A stretch of 40,217 bases of DNA, taken from assembly GCA_016933295.1 (NCBI GenBank), contig JAFGBG010000128.1, forward strand, positions 1 through 40,217, given 5' to 3'. The notes beneath the pieces are model-generated. The model saw only the letters and a program-made list of their open reading frames with translations, did no database searches and was not told the origin of the DNA. The translations under genes and the position numbers were made by a program. Source of the stretch: Sedimentisphaerales bacterium (GTDB taxonomy: Bacteria > Planctomycetota > Phycisphaerae > Sedimentisphaerales > Anaerobacaceae). The stretch's first letter is position 1. Each line of letters begins with the position of its first letter. Shown piece by piece: positions 1-7,704 of this stretch.

Positions 1-673
1 GCCGGGATTGCGGGCTTGTTTTGGCGGTTTTTGGCCCCAAAAAAGCGGAAATTGAGCTGATTTTAGGTATTTCTGCGGATTTCGGAGTAGCAGGCTCGGC
101 AGATTCGGCTTGCGAATCGGTATTTTGCTCGTTTTCCTGAATTTGCCGCACGAATTTGAGCTTTTTAAGCTCGTTCATCATCTTTAGAAGGCTGTTTTCG
201 AGCCTCCTTTCGTACATGAACAGCCTGTCCAGCACCCGCGAATTGGCGAAATCTCTGATGGCGATTTTGCCCAACAAAAGGTCGTTTTCGGCGGCTGGAT
301 CGCTGTTTTTTTGCGAATTTCGCGGTCTTAAAGACAGCGAAAGCTTCGCTACGGGGCTGTTTATCTGGCGGTCGAACATGGCGTCGAACGTGCATTTCTG
401 GATTTTCTCGATTCGCAGCAGCCGCCATGAGAGACTCACTATCCGTTCGGCTAAAATCTTCTCCATCGCTCCGACGGGAGCGAGTTCTGTGAGAAGCTCC
501 TGCCGCAGATTGTTGAAATCCGCCGGATTTTCGCCTGTTATGACGGCTTCTTCTGCGAAAAGGCCGTGTTTGACGGCGTTTTTAGCCGCTGCCGCCTTAC
601 CTTCGGCGGTTTTCGGGCCGGTCGATTTTTGGGCATTTTGACGGTTGGCATTAATTTGGGCTTGTGTTGACAT
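1..673 (-). CDS. Hypothetical protein with STGPKT/GK N-terminal motif (partial, runs off left edge)
   Basis: The minus-strand frame opens at ATG 673-671 and stays open to the left edge, so at least 224 codons are present and the C-terminus is missing. The N-terminus begins MSTQAQINANRQNAQKSTGP and continues with KTAEGK and NAVKHGLF. This 'INANRxNAxxSTGPxTxxGK...NAxxHGL' signature recurs in a family of short uncharacterised proteins that I associate with planctomycetes and acidobacteria. The middle is rich in Arg, Leu and Glu (ERIVSLSWRLLRIEKIQ) and looks helical. The tail is low-complexity with Ser, Ala, Glu and Pro. There is no signal peptide or membrane segment, so the protein is probably cytoplasmic. 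The function is unknown. The N-terminal motif makes the reading frame credible, and plus-strand frames over the same stretch are shadows. Confidence 0.75.
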   Translation of the reverse strand, partial: MSTQAQINANRQNAQKSTGPKTAEGKAAAAKNAVKHGLFAEEAVITGENPADFNNLRQELLTELAPVGAMEKILAERIVSLSWRLLRIEKIQKCTFDAMFDRQINSPVAKLSLSLRPRNSQKNSDPAAENDLLLGKIAIRDFANSRVLDRLFMYERRLENSLLKMMNELKKLKFVRQIQENEQNTDSQAESAEPATPKSAEIPKISSISAFLGPKTAKTSPQSR

Positions 674-1182
674 GTTTTTCCCCCCAATAAGGATTGAAGA
701 TTGATGATTGAAGAAACAAGTTCATAAGTGCATAAGGCATAAGTGCATAAGCATATTGTGGCATATGTGCGTGAATAGAGGATTAGAGAATTGGTTGATT
801 AGTTAATTAGCCGACATCAAAGCCTGCGAAAAAATGTTTAATGAACTAATTCGCTGAATTAACTTATTCGCTGGTTTTTTGATCCCCTGCTCCCCCATTT
901 TTGACTTAAAACTCAAAATTCAAAACTAAAAACTATATTACAGACTTCCGGCAAAAATTCAAGAAAAATCCGCACTTATCGGCGAAAAATGACCTTGAGT
1001 CGGCACGTTCTTCGTTCTGCGTGGCTCGATTCTCTTCATGTTTAGTGCAGCCCTGTAACGCTCTGGTGCACGGCGAAGTCGAAACATCTGGCCAGCGAAT
1101 GAAAAGTAATCTTTGTTTATTAAATAGAAGATATTATGTGCTATGCTTCTAAGCCCCTCAAATATCTTATAAAACCAAACTA
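674..1182. other. Intergenic stretch with low-complexity repeats, no convincing gene
   Basis: About 500 bases separate the start of the left-edge gene from the end of the TPR gene. The stretch holds two tandem copies of a 15-base unit (723-752) and A-rich low-complexity sequence around 905-935. A 79-codon minus-strand frame (1198-959) overlaps the end of the TPR gene, but I do not accept it as a gene. No tRNA or clear terminator was seen. Confidence 0.5.
723..752. repeat. Two tandem copies of a 15-bp unit
   Basis: CATAAGTGCATAAGG at 723-737 is followed at once by CATAAGTGCATAAGC at 738-752, differing only in the last base. The unit is itself internally repetitive (CATAAG twice). It lies in the spacer upstream of the left-edge gene. 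It is probably a slippage product rather than a regulatory site. Confidence 0.7.
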
Positions 1183-2484
1183 TTATATACTCTTCCATTT
1201 CATTTTATTGAACCATTCTTCATTTTTAACACTGTCAAAATCGCTGTCTTTCATTACTAAATCCTGTGTGGGCAATGTTCCGGCATACTGACCAACCAAA
1301 AGCCATTTTTTGCAATTTTCCTTATCATTTCTTAATGCGTAAATTTTGGCAAGTCTGTAAGCAGAGGATCCCTTTCGTAGAGATTCCGCCTTAAGGGCTT
1401 TTTCCTCCGCCTGCTTTATCATACTTTCATATTTGGTTGTCCCAATTTTTAGTTTTGACCAATGAATGAGGGTACCAGCCCAATTATCGTATACCTCAGG
1501 TCTGTTTGGATTGATTATGACGGCCTGCTCTAATTTCTTGTTCGCTTGCTCAAAAAGCTCCTCATCACCTTTAAGTTTCGCCCACTCAGCAAGAGCAACG
1601 CTCCAATTGCAATATACTGGGTATTTCTCCGGTTCGGTATTGGTAAATTGGAGGGCTTGCTCAAATTTTTGATATGCATGTTTAAAGATATTCTCATCGT
1701 TTCTAAGTTTTGCCAAGAGACTAAGGGCACTACCCCAGTTGTTAAATACTGCATAATTTTTCGGTTTTAGCTTATTAATTTCTGCGTATTTTTCGCTGAC
1801 CTCAGTTAATTCTATGTCCTGTAAATATGGTTTGTAGAATGCCAGATACCTTGGATCGGCCTCGTTTTTACATGTGACGCCATCAAACAAATCCTCCGGA
1901 AAGCCAATGAATATTTTCATAAGCTTATACGCCGCCGCGATAGCTCTCAGAGCGTCGCAACGTAGGCATTTAATCTCACCGCAGTGAAGATACTCGCACC
2001 TTACATCCTCATATATGGCGGATAACTCAGACGCAAAGTCATCGTCGAGATAACCCCATTCTTTCAGAACGTTAATGCTCTTATTCCATCCCCTGACCTT
2101 CAATTTCTTGGTAACCTTATGGTGCTTGCGTAATTCAATGCGAGCTTTATTCAGAAGTCTCTCAATTACTACACACGATGCCGATATAGCAGAGAAATCA
2201 TTTCCAATAACATATGATTGTTCAATCTCATCAGCAATTGATTGGTAATCAGGAATAATGAGGGAAACCTCTGGCGGAGTGATTTCAAGATACCTTTCCG
2301 CCATTTCCTCGCTAACCAGCGCGTCTGGGATATTCTTGTCGATGTCGACTATCCCCCGTCTTAGCGCCTTCGATACGACGAACATTTTCACTTCTTTCAA
2401 TGCCGCTATCTTCCAAACCGCAGGTGGTAAAGTTAAGATGCCATTTCGAGTACAGTTGAGGAATACTTTAAAACCCATTGTCAT
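1183..2484 (-). CDS. TPR-repeat protein, function unknown
   Basis: A 433-residue protein. The C-terminal half (about 230-400) carries degenerate tetratricopeptide-type repeats of about 40 residues, each with the pattern 'NWgsaLxxwAKLkgdEexFexAxxKfEqAl' (for example YAVFNNWGSALSLLAKL and YPVYCNWSVALAEWAKL). TPR arrays are protein-interaction scaffolds, so a binding role is the safest inference. Residues about 85-200 (FSAISASCVVIERLLNKA, then LSAIYEDVRCEYLHCGE) resemble the helical core of DUF4145/HEPN-like domains; this is only a resemblance. Two pairs of Cys (CLRC and nearby) are present. There is no signal peptide, so it is probably cytoplasmic. ATG 2484 has a weak AGGGATA-type ribosome site about 13 bases upstream. 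An ATG two codons further in and an internal Met (MFVVSK, about residue 34) are alternative starts. There is no operon partner. Confidence 0.8.
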   Translation of the reverse strand: MTMGFKVFLNCTRNGILTLPPAVWKIAALKEVKMFVVSKALRRGIVDIDKNIPDALVSEEMAERYLEITPPEVSLIIPDYQSIADEIEQSYVIGNDFSAISASCVVIERLLNKARIELRKHHKVTKKLKVRGWNKSINVLKEWGYLDDDFASELSAIYEDVRCEYLHCGEIKCLRCDALRAIAAAYKLMKIFIGFPEDLFDGVTCKNEADPRYLAFYKPYLQDIELTEVSEKYAEINKLKPKNYAVFNNWGSALSLLAKLRNDENIFKHAYQKFEQALQFTNTEPEKYPVYCNWSVALAEWAKLKGDEELFEQANKKLEQAVIINPNRPEVYDNWAGTLIHWSKLKIGTTKYESMIKQAEEKALKAESLRKGSSAYRLAKIYALRNDKENCKKWLLVGQYAGTLPTQDLVMKDSDFDSVKNEEWFNKMKWKSI

Positions 2485-2792
2485 TTTTGTAATATCCCTA
2501 CATCAAATATCTATTTATAAATTTCGACATACTATTCGATAGTGCGTAGGATGCAAAATCCTCGATGGAATCGCACCCTACGCTTATAATTATTATCTCT
2601 TTTTGCGGGTACGGAGTTGTTAGTATGTAAATGTAATATTGTGGATGATTAAAAGCAAGAAAAAACTGCCGCGATGTTATTTAGAAATGGTTTTTTTGAC
2701 AGAGACTTTCATATTTGAGGAATATGCTGTAAAATTCCAGGTAATTGGCATAGTCGTCCCGAAAACCGCCGCTAAAAGTTGAGGAGCATCTT
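2485..2792. other. Divergent intergenic region between TPR gene and PL11 lyase
   Basis: The stretch separates two divergent genes and should contain both promoters. It holds the imperfect inverted repeat at 2544-2583. A perfect TTGACA lies at 2696-2701 but has no good -10 at normal spacing. A GAGGAG ribosome site at 2781-2786 sits six bases before the PL11 ATG. No other gene was seen. Confidence 0.5.
2544..2583. repeat. Imperfect inverted repeat, REP/MITE-like
   Basis: The arms GCGTAGGATGC (2544-2554) and GCACCCTACGC (2573-2583) pair over 11 positions with one mismatch and enclose an 18-base loop. Short hairpins built on GCGTAGG/CCTACGC sequences occur as scattered intergenic repeats in many bacteria. 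Whether this one is repeated elsewhere in the genome cannot be seen here. Confidence 0.55.
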
Positions 2793-4703
2793 ATGAAACA
2801 GCCGACTAAAACAGCAGCAATAATATCGATGTTAATAACACTTATCTTTTGTGCACAAGCTCAAAGTTCCGCCGGTGTTGCTGAGCCTCGGCGGATGGAG
2901 AATTTAGGACGCGGCGTCGTTGCGATAGATAATGGTGACGGCAATGTATATGTGGGCTGGCGCCTGTTAGGAACCGACCCGGAAGATATCGCGTTCAACG
3001 TTTACAGAGGCAATACGAAAATCAACAGCGAACCGATAACCGATTCCACAAATATTGTCGATACAGGCGGCGGCTCCGATTCAACCTACAGCGTTCGAGC
3101 AGTTATCGACGGTTCGGAAGGCGAGGCATCCAAACCGGCAAAAGTCTGGAACGATAATTATCTCTCCGTTCCTATTCAAAAACCGCCGGACGGCGAGGTT
3201 ATGGGAAGCAGATACAGCTATAGCGCAAACGATGCAAGCATCGGCGACCTCGATGGCGACGGTGAATATGAAATCGTGCTCAAATGGGAGCCGTCGAATT
3301 CCAAACGCCCGCCTCAAACCGGCTTCACCGGCCCTCATATCCTCGATGCCTACGAAATGGACGGCGAGCAGCTCTGGAGAATTAATTTAGGGACAAATAT
3401 TCGTGCCGGAGCGGCGTTTACGCAGTTTATGGTCTATGACCTCGACTGCGACGGCAAGGCCGAGCTTGTATGCAAAACGGCGGACGGGACCATCGACGGA
3501 CAAGGCAAGACAATCGGCGAGGCGAATGCGGACTGGCGGAATATGGATTCGAGCAGCCGGATTTACGGCAAAGTGCTGGACGGGCCGGAATATCTGACCG
3601 TCTTCGACGGGCAAACCGGAGCGGCTCTGGACACGCAGGAATATATCCCGGACAGATACCCGCTCGACGGCTGGGGCGGTATCGGCGGCAACGGCGGAAA
3701 TGACGATACCGGTAACAGGGTTGACCACTTCAGCGCATGCGTGGCCTACTTGGACGGCATCAGGCCGAGCGTCGTGATGATACGCGGCTGGTACGGCAGG
3801 ACGGTCGAGGCGGCGTGGGATTACAGAGACGGCAAATTGACGAACCGCTGGGTATTCGATTCGGCTTTGTCCGAATGGGAGGGATATTCGGGAATGGGCA
3901 ATCATAGTGTGACGGTCGGCGATTTCGACGGCGACGGAAAAGATGAAATTAACGTCGGGGCGATGGCCATCGATGACGACGGCAAAGGATTATTTACCAC
4001 CGGCCTGCGGCACGGTGACGCCCTGCATGCAAGCGACTTGGATCCCGCAAGGCCGGGGCAGGAAGTATTCGGCGTCCATGAAAACGAAGGAAAAACCGTG
4101 GCGTTGGGGACGCCGGGCTCGGCACTTTATGACGGCAGGACAGGCGAAATAATCTGGGGCAACAATCCCGGCGTCGATGTAGGCAGAGGACTTGCCGCCG
4201 ATATTGATCCCGATTATCCGGGGGCGGAGTGCTGGGGCTCGCCGGGCGGGACTCGCCGGATAGATACGGGGGAAGTAATATATTCGCAGACGCCGAATTC
4301 AACCAATTTCGCGATATGGTGGGATGACGACCTGCTGCGAGAATTGGCCGATCGTACAACAATCAGCAAATGGGACTGGAAAACCCGCACGACAAGGACA
4401 TTGTTCAGCCCCTCGGATGTCACCTCGAATAACGGCTCGAAAGCCACGCCGTGCCTGACAGCCGATTTATTCGGTGACTGGCGTGAAGAGATAATCTGGC
4501 GGACGGCGGACAACACCCAACTGCGCATTTACACGACGACAATACCGGCGAAAAATCGTATTTATACGTTAATGCACGACCCGCAATACAGGCTGGCCGT
4601 CGCATGGCAGAATGTCGCCTATAACCAGCCGCCGCATCCGAGCTTTTATCTCGGCACAGGCATGTCGGAGCCGCCCCGCCCGAATATAATCACTGGCGAT
4701 TAG
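2793..4703 (+). CDS. Secreted rhamnogalacturonan lyase, family PL11 (YesW/YesX-like)
   Basis: A 636-residue protein that should cleave the alpha-1,4 bond between rhamnose and galacturonate in the rhamnogalacturonan-I backbone by beta-elimination. Residues 1-about 28 form a Sec signal peptide (hydrophobic core IISMLITLIFCAQA). The mature part starts EPRRMENLGRGVVAI, the usual opening of PL11 enzymes. Asp-rich calcium loops typical of the PL11 beta-propeller recur (IGDLDGDGEYEIV, VYDLDCDGKAELVCK, VGDFDGDGKDEI). The length matches bacterial PL11 enzymes (about 600-620 aa plus signal). I cannot tell endo- (YesW) from exo-lyase (YesX) by eye. No carbohydrate-binding or anchor domain is appended. 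ATG 2793 has a GAGGAG ribosome site. The gene ends 19 bases from the convergent hemC, and the other pectin genes lie more than 25 kb away. Confidence 0.93.
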   Translation: MKQPTKTAAIISMLITLIFCAQAQSSAGVAEPRRMENLGRGVVAIDNGDGNVYVGWRLLGTDPEDIAFNVYRGNTKINSEPITDSTNIVDTGGGSDSTYSVRAVIDGSEGEASKPAKVWNDNYLSVPIQKPPDGEVMGSRYSYSANDASIGDLDGDGEYEIVLKWEPSNSKRPPQTGFTGPHILDAYEMDGEQLWRINLGTNIRAGAAFTQFMVYDLDCDGKAELVCKTADGTIDGQGKTIGEANADWRNMDSSSRIYGKVLDGPEYLTVFDGQTGAALDTQEYIPDRYPLDGWGGIGGNGGNDDTGNRVDHFSACVAYLDGIRPSVVMIRGWYGRTVEAAWDYRDGKLTNRWVFDSALSEWEGYSGMGNHSVTVGDFDGDGKDEINVGAMAIDDDGKGLFTTGLRHGDALHASDLDPARPGQEVFGVHENEGKTVALGTPGSALYDGRTGEIIWGNNPGVDVGRGLAADIDPDYPGAECWGSPGGTRRIDTGEVIYSQTPNSTNFAIWWDDDLLRELADRTTISKWDWKTRTTRTLFSPSDVTSNNGSKATPCLTADLFGDWREEIIWRTADNTQLRIYTTTIPAKNRIYTLMHDPQYRLAVAWQNVAYNQPPHPSFYLGTGMSEPPRPNIITGD

Positions 4704-4722
4704 CTTTTTATATCTCGCTGGA

Positions 4723-5655
4723 TTATTTTGTGCCTTTTCTGATTTTCTCGAGGATTTGCTCGCCGCCTTCGGTTAATAATCGCCTGGCAAGGTCACGCGC
4801 ACTGCTCTTGGCCTCGGTGATAAAAGAAGCGACCGAACGCTTGACGTAATTTTTGCCGTCGAGGTCGCAGAGGATTGCGTCGATTGTGATTGTGTCACCG
4901 TAAATCCTGGAATAGACACCGAGCGGAATGCTGCATCCGCCGTGAACGGTTTCCAGAACACACCGCTCTATTTCCACGGCAATCCGTGAATTCGTATCGT
5001 CAATTTTCGAGACGAGCGAGGCAAGCTCTTCATCATCGGCGCGAATCTGCACGGCCAGCGCGCCCTGGGCCGGAGCGGGAATAAATTCCTTCGGCGGCAA
5101 AACCACGGAGATTTTTTCGGCAAGACCCAGCCTGTTCAGACCCGCGCATGCTATAACAATAGCATCGACTTTGCCCTCGGTCACTTTGCGAACCCTGGTT
5201 TCGACGTTGCCTCTTAATGGGATACAATTGATATCGTTCCTGAAAAGTTTCAGTTGCGCAATGCGTCTGAGACTCGAAGTTCCTATAGTTACACCGGGCG
5301 GCAAATCTTCGAGTGAATTTATTTTCTCGCGCGCGACAACGGCATCCGCCGGGGATTCTCTTTTTGGTACCGCGGCGATAACCAGAGCTTCTCTCGCAAG
5401 TGTGGGCAGGTCCTTGAAACTATGCACGGCCAAATCCGCCCTGCCGTCAAGCAGGGCATTTTCCACTTCGGAGGTGAAAAGGCCTCTCGATTCGGCCTGA
5501 TAGAGAAAATCCGATTTATCGCGGTCGCCTTGAGTAGTAATCCGGACGATTGAACATCGAATATCCGGATGGAGGTCTTCAAGTAATTTTCGTACAATAT
5601 CCGTCTGCACAAGGGCAAGTTTGCTGGCCCGGCTGGCAATTCTTATCGATTTCAT
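4723..5655 (-). CDS. hemC: Porphobilinogen deaminase (hydroxymethylbilane synthase)
   Basis: A 310-residue cytoplasmic enzyme that polymerises four porphobilinogen molecules into hydroxymethylbilane, the precursor of uroporphyrinogen III. The N-terminus (IRIASRASKLALVQTDIV) is the family signature. GTSSLRR and RGNVETRVRK supply the Arg residues that bind the acidic side chains. Cys241 in VHGGCS aligns with the Cys that carries the dipyrromethane cofactor (Cys242 in E. coli). The length is normal (about 310 aa). It is transcribed away from the ahbB-hemA-ahbD-ahbC-ahbA run, with a 223-base shared upstream region, so the precursor pathway and the siroheme-to-haem steps are neighbours. The predicted promoter contains a perfect 7-bp-arm palindrome, which suggests a repressor site (inference). 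Confidence 0.97.
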   Translation of the reverse strand: MKSIRIASRASKLALVQTDIVRKLLEDLHPDIRCSIVRITTQGDRDKSDFLYQAESRGLFTSEVENALLDGRADLAVHSFKDLPTLAREALVIAAVPKRESPADAVVAREKINSLEDLPPGVTIGTSSLRRIAQLKLFRNDINCIPLRGNVETRVRKVTEGKVDAIVIACAGLNRLGLAEKISVVLPPKEFIPAPAQGALAVQIRADDEELASLVSKIDDTNSRIAVEIERCVLETVHGGCSIPLGVYSRIYGDTITIDAILCDLDGKNYVKRSVASFITEAKSSARDLARRLLTEGGEQILEKIRKGTK

Positions 5656-5695
5656 TTTGTCGTTCCAAAATCCGTTTTTTTACGCAATTTTGAAA

Positions 5696-5724
5696 TTCAT
5701 ACACCAAAATCAAGGTGTATTCAA
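5696..5724 (-). promoter_or_regulatory. Predicted hemC promoter overlapped by a palindrome
   Basis: On the minus strand a -35-like TTGAAT (5724-5719) is followed after 17 bases by a -10-like TATGAA (5701-5696), about 40 bases before the hemC ATG. Each hexamer matches the sigma70 consensus at four of six positions. The perfect inverted repeat ATACACC-N8-GGTGTAT (5699-5720) spans from the -35 to the -10. This is where a repressor would be expected to bind. Confidence 0.4.
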
Positions 5725-5845
5725 GAACCGATTCCGGATCGATTCGAGAAAAAGTCTTCTTGTAATTTTCACCGGTTGGCTATAAAAATAGGCTAATAAT
5801 ACAAAATATCCCCTAATTGGGAATACTTATAGAACAAATGCTTCA

Positions 5846-5851
5846 TATAAT
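5846..5851 (+). promoter_or_regulatory. Candidate -10 box for the ahbB-hemA-ahb operon
   Basis: A perfect TATAAT lies at 5846-5851, 27 bases before the ahbB start codon. No good -35 hexamer is found 16-18 bases upstream (ATACTT at 17), so any promoter here would be weak or activator-dependent. Confidence 0.3.
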
Positions 5852-5878
5852 ACGTCGTATATAACGAGGCAAAAAAGA

Positions 5879-6367
5879 ATGAATTGTCAAATATCCGATA
5901 TTGAGCGAAAGGTATTGGTCGTCTTGCAGGAAGGATTTCCGGCGAGCCGCAGTCCGTATAGTGATATGGCCAAAAGTGCCGGATTGGAGACGCGGCGGCT
6001 TCTGGCAATCCTCGAAGACTGGAAGCGCAGCGGCAAAATCAGACGCATCGGGGCAATAATTAACCATCTTAAAATAAATTTATCCGGAGCGGCAATGGTA
6101 GCCTGGCAGGTCGAACCCGAACGCGTTGAGCAGGTGGGAAATATTTTAGCTCAATACAGCCAGGTCAGCCATGCATACGAACGGCAGACGGCGGAAAACT
6201 GGCCTTATAATGTTTATACGATGATTCATGTCGCGGATATCGAGCAGATAAATGAAATCGTCGAGCAGATGAGCCAAAGATGCGGCGTCTCGAAATTCCG
6301 AATTCTGGCCACGGAAAAAGAGCTTAAAAAAGTGCCGCCTAAATATATTAATACAGATTATCAATAA
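5879..6367 (+). CDS. ahbB: Siroheme decarboxylase subunit, AhbB-like (Lrp/AsnC fold)
   Basis: A 162-residue protein of the AhbA/AhbB-NirDLGH family, which looks like an Lrp regulator (N-terminal helix-turn-helix, C-terminal RAM-like domain). In the alternative haem route it decarboxylates siroheme to 12,18-didecarboxysiroheme as a heterodimer. Visible family features are SPYSDMAKSAGL with GKIRRIGAI in the HTH half, then AMVAWQV, SHAYERQ and NWPYNVYTMIH. The WPYNxYTMIH block is what I associate with the beta subunit; the assignment of A versus B is from memory and could be swapped. The position usually occupied by Cys in SHCY is Ala here. It is the first gene of the five-gene run, 29 bases before hemA. 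A true Lrp-type regulator is the alternative, but the neighbours make decarboxylase much more likely. Confidence 0.85.
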   Translation: MNCQISDIERKVLVVLQEGFPASRSPYSDMAKSAGLETRRLLAILEDWKRSGKIRRIGAIINHLKINLSGAAMVAWQVEPERVEQVGNILAQYSQVSHAYERQTAENWPYNVYTMIHVADIEQINEIVEQMSQRCGVSKFRILATEKELKKVPPKYINTDYQ

Positions 6368-6396
6368 TATAATCCCGATTGAGAAACAGAATCGTA

Positions 6397-7704
6397 ATGA
6401 AAATATTCGTTTTAGGATTGAATCACAAAAGCGCGCCGTTAGCTATTCTTGAAAAACTGGCGTTCGATTCCGAACAAACGCTCCAGGCCCTGAAAATGCT
6501 CAGGGATAAATTCGAGGCGGCGGAATTCGCTTTGCTCTCGACATGCAACAGGGTCGAACTATACTGCGCGTGCAATCGAACGGAGCCTGTAGCAATTGAC
6601 GATGTTATAGAATTCCTGTCGGATTTTCATAACATCCCACGCGAGAAGTTTCAGGAACATCTATACCTGCATAATAACGAAGATGCTGCCAGGCATTTGC
6701 TGACCGTCACGTCGAGCCTCGATAGTCTGATTGTCGGCGAAGCTCAGATAATCGGCCAGGTCAAAGAATGTTACCGACTTGCCTGCTCCGCCTCGAGTAC
6801 TGGAAAAGTTCTGAATCGTTTGTTTCATTGCGCCTTCGCTACCGGCAAAAAAGTCCATACAACTACATCCATAGCCCAGGGGCGTGTCAGCGTCGCCGGT
6901 GTCGCCGTAGAGCTTGTCAAGCGACTCTTCGACGATATATCCTCGGCGAATGCTGTAGTAATCGGCGCCGGCGAAATGGGTGAGCTGCTCGTTCAGCATC
7001 TTATTAAAATCGGATGCGGGGATATTAACATTATCAACAGATCCTACAATCGCGCCAGTCTTGTAGCCAGGCACCACTCAGTGACGGCCTCGAAATGGCA
7101 GGACATGCCGGAGCAGCTAAAAAACGCCGATGTAGTAATTGCTTGTGCTGCCGTGAAGGATTATCTATATACGAAGAAGACTTTCCAAAAAATAATAGAT
7201 GGCAGAAAAAAACAAACTCTTCTTATTATTGATATCGCGGTGCCGCGGAACTTCGAGCCTTCTATAAGTGAAATCGATAACGTGCATCTTTACAGTATCG
7301 ACGATTTATCCGAGATAGCCGGTCAAAATCGCAAGGCCAGAGAGCAGGACATCGCCACGGGGATGAAGATAATCCATGACGACGTGAACAGCTTCATGGA
7401 TTGGCTCGGCGCCAGAGAAATCGGGCCGATGATCGGGCAACTGGAAGAAAAATTCGTTCAAATCAGCCGGCAGGAGCTGGAACGGTTTTTCGTCGGAATT
7501 CGGCAGGAGGCCCCCTGCCGAGAGGTTCTGGAGACGGCCGTCGGCCGCATTGTGAACAAGCTGCTGCATTGCGTCATAAAGAACGTCGATAAAGTAGCAA
7601 AAGAAAGCGGCACAACCGAGGCGGCCAAGTTAGTCGATAGTATTGTCCGGCAGGCCGAAGCGATAACATCCGAGTCGTGCGGCAAAAAGGACCTGCACCC
7701 ATGA
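6397..7704 (+). CDS. hemA: Glutamyl-tRNA reductase
   Basis: A 435-residue NADPH-dependent enzyme that reduces glutamyl-tRNA(Glu) to glutamate-1-semialdehyde, the committed step of the C5 tetrapyrrole pathway. The chosen ATG at 6397 gives the standard N-terminus MKIFVLGLNHKSAP; an upstream TTG at 6379 would add six residues. The catalytic Cys50 lies in STCNRVELY. VGEAQIIGQVK and GAGEMGELLVQHL mark the substrate and NADPH domains. DIAVPRNFEPSI is also conserved, and the C-terminal dimerisation helix is complete. The length fits the family. The stop codon overlaps the ahbD start (ATGA), indicating translational coupling. The aminomutase HemL is not in the window. Confidence 0.97.
   Translation: MKIFVLGLNHKSAPLAILEKLAFDSEQTLQALKMLRDKFEAAEFALLSTCNRVELYCACNRTEPVAIDDVIEFLSDFHNIPREKFQEHLYLHNNEDAARHLLTVTSSLDSLIVGEAQIIGQVKECYRLACSASSTGKVLNRLFHCAFATGKKVHTTTSIAQGRVSVAGVAVELVKRLFDDISSANAVVIGAGEMGELLVQHLIKIGCGDINIINRSYNRASLVARHHSVTASKWQDMPEQLKNADVVIACAAVKDYLYTKKTFQKIIDGRKKQTLLIIDIAVPRNFEPSISEIDNVHLYSIDDLSEIAGQNRKAREQDIATGMKIIHDDVNSFMDWLGAREIGPMIGQLEEKFVQISRQELERFFVGIRQEAPCREVLETAVGRIVNKLLHCVIKNVDKVAKESGTTEAAKLVDSIVRQAEAITSESCGKKDLHP

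Noticed and set aside
156-641. 161-codon plus-strand frame over the left-edge gene
   Set aside because: The opposite strand carries the STGPKT-type family motif in a frame open to the edge. This frame is its shadow.
959-1198. 79-codon minus-strand frame overlapping the end of the TPR gene
   Set aside because: It has no ribosome site, starts inside the upstream gene, and its second half is Arg/Pro-rich without any recognisable motif. It could be a repeat-derived remnant, but there is nothing to support a gene.
2696-2735. Perfect TTGACA (2696-2701) and TAAAAT (2730-2735) upstream of the PL11 gene
   Set aside because: The two hexamers are 28 bases apart, far outside the 16-18 range, and no good -10 lies at the right distance from TTGACA.
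3387-3905. 172-codon minus-strand frame inside the PL11 gene
   Set aside because: It lies wholly within a well-supported lyase gene and its translation has no domain or start signal.
5879-6367. Reading the AhbB-like and AhbA-like genes as ordinary Lrp/AsnC transcription regulators
   Set aside because: They share the Lrp fold, but both carry the decarboxylase motifs and they bracket hemA, ahbD and ahbC, so a siroheme decarboxylase is much more likely.
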